In this document: positions 11,501 to 18,402 of the stretch, piece by piece
How the letters are laid out: each line of letters starts with the position of its first letter
Numbering within the stretch: position 1 is the first letter of the stretch
Made by a program: the position numbers and the translations under genes
Source: Hyphomicrobiales bacterium
GTDB taxonomy: Bacteria > Pseudomonadota > Alphaproteobacteria > Rhizobiales > BM303
Reading direction: 5' to 3'
Assembly: GCA_002869085.1 (NCBI GenBank)
Contig: PKTQ01000352.1
Span: 1 to 33,146 of the forward strand
Length of the DNA: 33,146 nt
The notes under the pieces: generated by a model
What the model was told of the DNA's origin: nothing
Database searches by the model: none
Seen by the model: only the letters and a program-made list of their open reading frames with translations

Positions 11501-11828
11501 GATGCTTTATGAACATCGCAAACATGATGGCTCCTATCCGATTGTCGGGGTCAACACCTTCCTCAATCCGGACGAGGAAGCCGAGGCGCCGACGCCGGAG
11601 CTGGCGCGCTCGACCGATGCGGAAAAGCAGGATCAGCTGGCGAGGCTGCGCCGCTTCCAGTCGGCGCACGGCGCGGAGGCTGAGGCGGCGCTGGCGCGGC
11701 TGAAGCAGGTGGCGGCAGAGGGCGGCAATACGTTCGATGTGCTGATGGAGGCGGTGCGCTCATGCTCGCTCGGCCAGATCAGCGGCGCGCTGTTTGAGGC
11801 GGGCGGGCAATATCGGCGCAATGTCTGA
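8568..11828 (+). CDS. icmF: Fused isobutyryl-CoA mutase (B12-binding + G-protein chaperone + mutase domains)
   Basis: N-terminal cobalamin domain ([11 protein letters not shown]), P-loop GTPase ([17 protein letters not shown]), mutase domain ([34 protein letters not shown]); ATG 8568 has GAGGGA RBS. Confidence 0.93.
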   Translation: [1086 protein letters not shown]

Positions 11829-11892
11829 TGGATGACGGTTGCCCGGCGCCGGGGCGGTGAGCGCGCGCCGGCCCGGGCGCAAGATTTGCTTA

Positions 11893-11911
11893 AGGTAAAT
11901 GAAACTTACCT
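11893..11911. promoter_or_regulatory. Inverted repeat AGGTAA-N7-TTACCT upstream of the MarR-family gene
   Basis: Perfect 6-bp arms in AT-rich upstream region. Confidence 0.35.
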
Positions 11912-12054
11912 GTTAACCAGAGTCCGAAACTTTCTATAAAGCATTGTAAAGTAAACATAAATTAAGTCTGTTGTTTAATCGGATTTTCATTTGGGAGATG
12001 TACTTTGCCTGCATACGAAGGGGGGAACCTTCGAACCAAACGCAGGGAAGTAGT

Positions 12055-12561
12055 ATGACAGTATCAACCCCGATTGTAGGGATGCCGGAGGCAGAAGCTA
12101 AAGATATAAAATCTAGCTATCTGGATTCCCTTAACTTGATCGAGCGATTGCACCGCCATCTGCTCGATGTAATCAAGGACGAATTTGAACGCATGGGCCG
12201 GGTTGAGATCAACCCCGTACAGGCGCTGCTGCTCTACAATGTCGGTGAATCGGAACTGACGGCAGGAGAGCTGCGCAGCCGTGGCCATTATCTGGGTTCC
12301 AATGTGTCCTATAATCTGAAAAAGCTGGTGGATGCGGGCTATGTGCATCACAAGCGCTCATCCTCGGATCGGCGCTCGGTGCGGGTCAGCCTGACCGAAA
12401 AAGGCAAGTCCGTGTGCAATGCCATCGATGCGCTTTACGACCGGCATATGCACTCCATCGAACAGGTGGGTGGTCTCAGCGCCGGCTCCTTCATGGCGAT
12501 GAACCAGTCCCTGCGCAAGCTGGAGCGGTTCTGGACCGACCAGATTCGCTACCGGCTCTAG
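12055..12561 (+). CDS. MarR/winged-helix transcriptional regulator (LdtR-like)
   Basis: ATG 12055 with GGGAAG RBS; NVSYNLKKLVDAGYVHHKRSSSDRRSVRVSLTEKGK, typical MarR wing. Confidence 0.85.
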   Translation: MTVSTPIVGMPEAEAKDIKSSYLDSLNLIERLHRHLLDVIKDEFERMGRVEINPVQALLLYNVGESELTAGELRSRGHYLGSNVSYNLKKLVDAGYVHHKRSSSDRRSVRVSLTEKGKSVCNAIDALYDRHMHSIEQVGGLSAGSFMAMNQSLRKLERFWTDQIRYRL

Positions 12562-12825
12562 GGTCAGGACTCATTAATTTCATCCAATTCTGTTTCACAT
12601 AGGCTGTCCAGCAGCAAGGAAAATGGCTTTGGACAGGTCAGTCCTATTCAAAGCCGGTTTTTCGCCGCTGATGGGCAGTTTATGTGAAACCGTTCCCGGC
12701 GCGGCGGATTTTGCTTCTGAATGTGTTGCAAGGCTTTGAAAATAATTATATTTCCTGCAGTCTTGCGCCTGTTCAGCACCAAAATCCGCCAGCGCAGAAT
12801 CGACGAAATTAATGGGTCCTGACCC
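12561..12825. mobile_element. MITE-like non-autonomous element, ~265 bp, with terminal inverted repeats and TA/CTAG target duplication
   Basis: Left GGGTCAGGACTCATTAATTTCATC versus right (reverse complement) GGGTCAGGACCCATTAATTTCGTC; flanked CTA|GGG...CCC|TAG; no transposase inside. Confidence 0.8.
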
Positions 12826-12855
12826 TAGGCCGAGAAGCATCAACCGACATTGGAT

Positions 12856-12882
12856 AAAGGGCGGCGCAAGCCGCCCTTTTTC
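12856..12882 (+). terminator. Rho-independent terminator
   Basis: AAAGGGCGGC-GCAA-GCCGCCCTTT followed by TTC; perfect 10-bp stem, T-tract. Confidence 0.85.
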
Positions 12883-12917
12883 TTGCCTTATTGTTTGGGC
12901 AAATTAACAGACAAAGC

Positions 12918-12946
12918 AAACGGCAATTGTTGTTAACATGCCGTTT
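12918..12946. promoter_or_regulatory. Inverted repeat AAACGGCA-N13-TGCCGTTT upstream of the L,D-transpeptidase gene
   Basis: Perfect 8-bp arms in an AT-rich intergenic region. Confidence 0.35.
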
Positions 12947-13134
12947 ATGGCTTATGGTTAATACTGCGTTCCGCAGATGGTGGATGGTGCTGGAAAGAGG
13001 GCCTGATATCCGCGGCGACGCGGAATTGAGCTTGTCATAACATGCTGTCACACATGATTGTGATGGAAAATTTCCAGCGAATTGGCGTAAGGGGCCTATA
13101 TTCCACTCAGGCTATCGTGGAAGGCGTAGATCGC

Positions 13135-14670
13135 ATGATTATTCAGTCTTATTTGAGTCCGGTTGCCGGCCTGGTGCTGGCCGCGGCGGCTTGTGTCCTG
13201 GCGCCGGCGCCGCTCTCGGCGCAGGGGGTGGGGGATGCCGAATGGTTCGGCCCGGCCGCCAATGGTCTGATCGACCAGCCTTCGCGCCGGGTTTACCGGA
13301 AGCCGGCCGCGCCGCGCACCGCCGCCAGGCGGGCGCCGTCCTCATTGCGCGATGGGCAGCCGGTGCATGCGCGCAAGTCCTATCAGCGCCGCCGCGTGGT
13401 CCAGGCCGCCCGCTACCGCACACCGCGTCTGAGCAGTTCGGCCAAGGAATGGGACGATTCGTTTGATACTTCGACCATCCGCCACATGGCCCCGGTCTAT
13501 AGCGATCCGCTGGGCAATGATGTCACCCGCATGCCGGACAAGCCCGGTGGCGGCCTGTTCCAGGGCAGCCTGGGGCGCTCGCGGATCGGCTCCAAAACCC
13601 CGGTGATCAGCCAGAACACGCTCGATGCCATGCAGGCGGCGATCGCCCGTTATGAATATCTGGAGCGGCGCGGCGGCTGGAAGCCGATTCCGGCCGGGCC
13701 GGATCTGCGGGTCGGCTCACGCAGCCCCCGGGTCGGTCTGCTGCGCGAGCGGCTGATGGCCACCGGCGATCTGCGCCAGCGCAGCGGCAATTCGAACTCG
13801 TTCGATGCTTATGTCGGCCAGGCGGTGCAGCATTTCCAGAAGCGCCATGGCCTGCTGGCAACCGGATATGTCAATAGCCGCACCCTGAAAGCGCTTAATG
13901 TGACCGCCAGCGCGCGCCTCACCCAGCTTCGGCTCAATCTCGAGCGCCTGTCGCAGATGGTGGGCTCGACTCCCAAATCCTTCATCATGGTCAATATCGC
14001 CGCGGCGGAGCTGGAGGCGGTCGAGAGCAATTCGGTGCGCTCGCGCCATCGCACGGTGGTCGGCAAGACCGACCGGCCCTCGCCGCTGATCAGCAGCAAG
14101 GTGGTGCAGGTCAATTTCTATCCGTTCTGGCATGTACCGCAGAGCATTGTGCGCAAGGATCTGATCCCCAAGCTGAAGACCGATCCCGGTTATCTGGCCC
14201 GCACCAACACGAGGGTGCTGAAGAGCTGGGGCGGCGAGGAGATCGACCCGGCCACGGTCGACTGGAACGATCCGGCCGCCGAGGAGCTGAAATTCCAGCA
14301 GGATCCGGGTCCGTCCAATGCGATGGGCTTTGTGCGGATCAATTTCCCCAACAGCCATGCGGTCTATATGCATGACACGCCCACCAAGGGCCTGTTCAGC
14401 CATGAATACCGGGCCTATAGCTCGGGCTGCATTCGGATTCAGAATGTGCAGGACCTGGTCGGCTGGCTGTTGCAGCGCGAAAAGGACTGGTCGCCGTCCA
14501 AGGTCAATCAGACCATCAATTCCGGCGAGAGCGTCGATGTGAATCTGAAAAACCCGATGCCGGTCTACTGGACCTATTTCACCGCCTGGGCGCAGCCTGA
14601 TGGCACGGTGCAGTTCCGCCGCGACCTTTACAGCCGCGACGGGGTCGGTCAGTTGGCGGCCAATTACTGA
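13135..14670 (+). CDS. L,D-transpeptidase with peptidoglycan-binding domain (YcbB/LdtP-like), secreted
   Basis: Signal peptide MIIQSYLSPVAGLVLAAAACVLAPAPLSAQG; PG-binding VQHFQKRHGLLATGYVNSRTLKALN; YkuD HDTPTKGLFSHEYRAYSSGCIRIQN. Confidence 0.9.
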   Translation: MIIQSYLSPVAGLVLAAAACVLAPAPLSAQGVGDAEWFGPAANGLIDQPSRRVYRKPAAPRTAARRAPSSLRDGQPVHARKSYQRRRVVQAARYRTPRLSSSAKEWDDSFDTSTIRHMAPVYSDPLGNDVTRMPDKPGGGLFQGSLGRSRIGSKTPVISQNTLDAMQAAIARYEYLERRGGWKPIPAGPDLRVGSRSPRVGLLRERLMATGDLRQRSGNSNSFDAYVGQAVQHFQKRHGLLATGYVNSRTLKALNVTASARLTQLRLNLERLSQMVGSTPKSFIMVNIAAAELEAVESNSVRSRHRTVVGKTDRPSPLISSKVVQVNFYPFWHVPQSIVRKDLIPKLKTDPGYLARTNTRVLKSWGGEEIDPATVDWNDPAAEELKFQQDPGPSNAMGFVRINFPNSHAVYMHDTPTKGLFSHEYRAYSSGCIRIQNVQDLVGWLLQREKDWSPSKVNQTINSGESVDVNLKNPMPVYWTYFTAWAQPDGTVQFRRDLYSRDGVGQLAANY

Positions 14671-14704
14671 TGCAGGTGTCGGCGGAGGGGGCGCGCCGGT
14701 GGCC

Positions 14705-15403
14705 ATGCTGAAATCTCTGATGCGCATCGCCGGGGTGGAGGCGCACCCGGTTTCGCATACCGAGCGTCTCGTCTCGGTGGCCGGCGGGCTGGTGAGCATC
14801 GGGCTCGTCTATTGGATCAGCCGCAAGGCGATGGGCGCGGAGGCGGCGCTGTTTCTGGTCGCCTCGATGGGCGCCTCGGCGGTGCTGCTGTTCGCATCGC
14901 CCCATTCGGCCTTCTCCCAGCCGTGGAATGTGCTTGGCGGCCATGTGCTGTCGGCGATCATCGGGGTCGCCGCCGTGCTGCTTATCCCGCAGGGCTGGCT
15001 GGCGGCGCCGCTGGCGGTGGGGGTGGCGATCGGCATCATGCATTATGGCAATTGCATTCACCCGCCGGGGGGCGCGACGGCGCTGACCGCGGTGCTGGCG
15101 GCGCCGGTGGTGCGGGAGTCGGGGTTCATGTTCGTGCTGATGCCGGTGCTGCTGAATGCCGGCATCATGGTCATCGTGGCGGCGGCGTTCAACGGCCTGT
15201 TTAAATGGCGGCGTTATCCGGCGGCGCTTTATGCGGGCGAGCCGGAGGTGGATGACAGCGCGCATTATCCTGACATCAGCCACGCGGAATTCGTCGCCGC
15301 CCTGGCCGAAATCGACACCTTTATCGATGTCAGCGAGCAGGACCTACTGCGCATTTACGGGCTGGTGACCCGGCGCGAAGTGGACCACTCAGACGAGGGC
15401 TGA
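14705..15403 (+). CDS. HPP family integral membrane protein
   Basis: ASMGASAVLLFASPHSAFSQPWNVLGGH...HPPGGATALTAVL. Confidence 0.9.
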   Translation: MLKSLMRIAGVEAHPVSHTERLVSVAGGLVSIGLVYWISRKAMGAEAALFLVASMGASAVLLFASPHSAFSQPWNVLGGHVLSAIIGVAAVLLIPQGWLAAPLAVGVAIGIMHYGNCIHPPGGATALTAVLAAPVVRESGFMFVLMPVLLNAGIMVIVAAAFNGLFKWRRYPAALYAGEPEVDDSAHYPDISHAEFVAALAEIDTFIDVSEQDLLRIYGLVTRREVDHSDEG

Positions 15404-15422
15404 GGCGCTTTTGAGCGCTTAA
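15402..15422. terminator. Short bidirectional hairpin between convergent HPP gene and rnfA
   Basis: AGGCGCT-TTTG-AGCGCTT, 6/7 stem. Confidence 0.35.
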
Positions 15423-16006
15423 TGCGAGCCGCCGAGCCCGGCAAAACCCATAAAAGCCAGCGACAGCATGCCGCCCAGCATCAGGCTGAGGGCGGCGCCT
15501 TGCACCGCGCCCGGCACATTGGCCAGAGACAGCTTTTCGCGCAGGCCCGCCATCAGCACGATGGCCAGGGTGAAGCCGACGCCGGCGCCGATGGCGTAAA
15601 CCAGCGACTGCAGGAAATTATATTCCTTGAAGGTCTGGAACAGGGCGAGACCAAGAATGGCGCAATTGGTGGTGATGAGCGGCAGGAAGATCCCGAGCGC
15701 CCGGAACAGGGCCGGGGTGAATTTCTTCATGGTCATTTCCACCAGCTGCACCGCCGAGGCGATCACCGCGATATAGCTGATCAGGCGCAGGAACTGGATG
15801 TCGAAATGGTTCAGCACCAGATTGATGCCATAGGCGCAGGTGGAGCTGACCAGCATCACGAACATGGTTGCGAGCCCCATGGGAAAGGCGGTGTCGAGCT
15901 TGCCGGAAACGCCGAGAAACGGGCACAGGCCCAGAAACAGCGCCAGCACGAAATTGTTGATCAGCACCGCATTGAGGAAAATGAACGATAAGCTGTCAGG
16001 CTGCAT
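15419..16006 (-). CDS. rnfA: Ion-translocating ferredoxin:NAD oxidoreductase subunit RnfA
   Basis: LINNFVLALFLGLCPFLGVSGKLDTAFPMGLATMFVM; TTNCAILG; conserved Cys pair. Confidence 0.97.
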   Translation of the reverse strand: MQPDSLSFIFLNAVLINNFVLALFLGLCPFLGVSGKLDTAFPMGLATMFVMLVSSTCAYGINLVLNHFDIQFLRLISYIAVIASAVQLVEMTMKKFTPALFRALGIFLPLITTNCAILGLALFQTFKEYNFLQSLVYAIGAGVGFTLAIVLMAGLREKLSLANVPGAVQGAALSLMLGGMLSLAFMGFAGLGGSH

Positions 16007-16646
16007 GTTTCACCTCCTCGGATTTGGCTGCATCCGCGCGGCTGCGGCGGACATATTCGAAGATCAGCAGCCACATGCCCAGAATGATGAAGCCGCCCGG
16101 CGGCAGGATCATCACCACCCAGGGCTCGAAGCTGGGGCCGAACAGGTCGATGCCGAACAGGGCGCCAGCGCCCAGCACCTCGCGCACCACACCGATGCAC
16201 AAAAGGGCCAGGGTGAAGCCGAGCCCCATGCCGGTGGCATTGACCACGGTGCGCGCCAGGGTGTTCTTCGAGGCGAAAGCCTCGGCGCGGCCCAGAATGA
16301 TGCAATTGACCACGATGAGCTGGATGAAGGCGCCCAGCGCGTTATAGAGATCGAGCGAAATGGCCTGGATGGTGTAATCGACAATGGTGACGAAGGTGGC
16401 GATGATCACGATATAGGTGGCGATGCGCACCTGTTTGGGGATGAAATTGCGCAAGATAGAGATCAGCGCGCCCGATGTGAGCAGCACGAAAGTGGTGGCC
16501 AGCCCCATGGCCAGCGAATTCATGGCGGTGTTGCTGACCGCCAGCACCGGGCACATGCCGAGCAGCATCACAAAGACCGGGTTTTCGCGCCACAGGCCTT
16601 CGGCAAAGGTGTCCCAGGTGATTTCCGTTTTGGGTTTTCGGCTCAT
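15996..16646 (-). CDS. rnfE: Ion-translocating ferredoxin:NAD oxidoreductase subunit RnfE
   Basis: ENPVFVMLLGMCPVLAVSNTAMNSLAMGLATTFVLL; VVNCIILGRAEAFASKN; start set to MSRKPK at 16646. Confidence 0.97.
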   Translation of the reverse strand: MSRKPKTEITWDTFAEGLWRENPVFVMLLGMCPVLAVSNTAMNSLAMGLATTFVLLTSGALISILRNFIPKQVRIATYIVIIATFVTIVDYTIQAISLDLYNALGAFIQLIVVNCIILGRAEAFASKNTLARTVVNATGMGLGFTLALLCIGVVREVLGAGALFGIDLFGPSFEPWVVMILPPGGFIILGMWLLIFEYVRRSRADAAKSEEVKHAA

Positions 16647-17344
16647 TTCTCGGCCTCCGGCTTGGGCGGATTGTCGCGCAGGATCGCCAGATGCGGCACG
16701 ATTTTCGGCAGCAGTCTCTGCCCGGCCTGATCGAGCGCCTTGCCAACCGCATTCGAGGAAATGGTGGCGCCGGATATGGCATCGATCTGCCACGGGTCGG
16801 TCTTGGTGCCGTGCTTGACGGTGACGATCGGGTTGGCGAGGGCGGTGCCGTCAGCGTTCAACTTGGCGTCCAGGGCCTCGAAATTGGCCAGGAAGTCCTG
16901 ATTGCTGAGGATCTTGTCGCCGAGCCCCGGGGTTTCGACCATTTTCAGCACCTTGATGCCGCGAATGCACTGGCAGGCCGGGTCATAGCCATAGAGCAGA
17001 TAGATCATGCCGGCATAGCCCTGGGCGCCGGCATTGATGGCCACGCCGAGCAATTTGCCGTCCTTGTCATAGCCCGCATAGACGCGCTCGCCGCTCATGC
17101 CCTTGGCATAGGGGGTCAGGCTGTCTTTGCCGACCACATAGGTGCTCTGGCTGACGGCGCCGGGCACCACCTGAAACACTGCCGCCTCGATGGCGGCAAG
17201 CTGATTGGCCTCGATGGCCGGCTTGGTGAGCTGATAGACCATCACCACCAGCAGGCCCGACAGCATGGCGATGCCGGTCAGCACCAGCAGCATGGGCAGG
17301 GTGGGGGCAGCCTGACGCGCTGCCTCGGGAGCGGGCGCACTCAT
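16643..17344 (-). CDS. rnfG: Ion-translocating ferredoxin:NAD oxidoreductase subunit RnfG (FMN-binding)
   Basis: Single N-terminal TM; VETPGLGDKI; flavinylation motif SGATISSNAV; start MSAPAPEAARQ at 17344. Confidence 0.95.
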   Translation of the reverse strand: MSAPAPEAARQAAPTLPMLLVLTGIAMLSGLLVVMVYQLTKPAIEANQLAAIEAAVFQVVPGAVSQSTYVVGKDSLTPYAKGMSGERVYAGYDKDGKLLGVAINAGAQGYAGMIYLLYGYDPACQCIRGIKVLKMVETPGLGDKILSNQDFLANFEALDAKLNADGTALANPIVTVKHGTKTDPWQIDAISGATISSNAVGKALDQAGQRLLPKIVPHLAILRDNPPKPEAEK

Positions 17345-18402
17345 TGGCTTTCTTCCTTCTTGCGCACGGTGCCGAACACCTTGGGCTGGGTATAGCGGTC
17401 GATCAGCGGCGTGGAGGCATTGCCAAGCAGGATCGCATACATCACCCCTTCGGTGAGGCCGCCAAACAGGCGGATGATCACGGTAAGAAACCCGATCAGG
17501 GCGCCATAGATGATGACGCCTCGTGTGGTGAGGGGCGAGCCGACCATGTCGGAGGCCATGAACCAGGCGCCGAGCATCAGGCCGCCCGAGGTGAGCACGA
17601 ACAGGGGGTCGGGATAGCGGACCGGGTCCAACAGATAGAAGGGCAGGTCGGTCAGCACGGCGCCGCCCATCACCGCCACCGGGATGCGCCAGTCGAGCAT
17701 GTGGCGAAACGCCAGATACAGCCCGCAAACCAGAATCAGCAGCGCCGGGGTCTCGCCGGCCGAGCCGGCGGTGCTGCCGATCAGCAGGTCGTTCAGGGGG
17801 GCCTGGACATGCTGGAATTTCTGCAGGGCAAGCGGGGTGGCGCCGCTGAACCCGTCGAGCGAGACGGCTTTGACCCAATCGGCGATGGCCGGCGGGCTCA
17901 GGAAGGGCGGGGTGAATGTGGTGGGGATGAAGCTCGTGAAGCGCCCCTCGAACAGGCCGGGGGCCCAGGTGGTGATGGAAACCGGGAAGGCGGCCTGCAC
18001 GAAGGCGCGGCCGATCAGCGCCGGGTTGAACACATTATAGCCGATGCCGCCGAACAGGGCCTTGCCCATGGCGATGCCGACAAAGCCGGCCACGGCGGCC
18101 ATCCACAGGGGAAAGCCGGGCGGCAGGGTGAGGGCCAGCAAAAGGGCGGTGATCGTCGAGCTCCAGTCCCCCAGCGGATTGGGACGGCCCGACAGATAGG
18201 CGAACAGGCGCTCGGTCCCCAGGCAGGTGGCCATCACCACGGCGGTGAGGGCGATCACGCTGAGCCCGAACAACCACACCGCATAGGCCAGGATCGGTAG
18301 CAGCGCCAGCACCACATTCAGCATGATGTCGGCAACGCTCTGATGCCGGGCGATGTGCGGCGAGGTGCGGACCTCGATCTGCGGTTTCTTGAATATGGGC
18401 AT
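17341..18402 (-). CDS. rnfD: Ion-translocating ferredoxin:NAD oxidoreductase subunit RnfD
   Basis: Multi-TM; SGATP flavinylation motif (LDGFSGATPLAL); GGIGYNVFNPALIGRAF; start MPIFKKP at 18402. Confidence 0.96.
   Translation of the reverse strand: MPIFKKPQIEVRTSPHIARHQSVADIMLNVVLALLPILAYAVWLFGLSVIALTAVVMATCLGTERLFAYLSGRPNPLGDWSSTITALLLALTLPPGFPLWMAAVAGFVGIAMGKALFGGIGYNVFNPALIGRAFVQAAFPVSITTWAPGLFEGRFTSFIPTTFTPPFLSPPAIADWVKAVSLDGFSGATPLALQKFQHVQAPLNDLLIGSTAGSAGETPALLILVCGLYLAFRHMLDWRIPVAVMGGAVLTDLPFYLLDPVRYPDPLFVLTSGGLMLGAWFMASDMVGSPLTTRGVIIYGALIGFLTVIIRLFGGLTEGVMYAILLGNASTPLIDRYTQPKVFGTVRKKEESQ

Noticed and set aside
11835-11886. GC-rich hairpin after icmF as a terminator
   Set aside because: Strong self-complementarity (TTGCCCGGCGCCGG...CCGGCCCGGGCGCAA) but imperfect pairing and no T-tract; not confident enough to call.
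12595-12843. 82-aa minus-strand ORF inside the MITE
   Set aside because: Spans the right TIR and flank, no transposase motifs; likely incidental reading of a non-coding element.
13042-13134. Upstream extension of the L,D-transpeptidase ORF
   Set aside because: ATG 13135 has an RBS-like GGAAGG and starts a clean signal peptide; the extension would disrupt it.
16643-17878. 411-aa ORF start for rnfG
   Set aside because: The N-terminal ~178 aa are an out-of-frame reading of rnfD; the true start is MSAPAPEAARQ at 17344.
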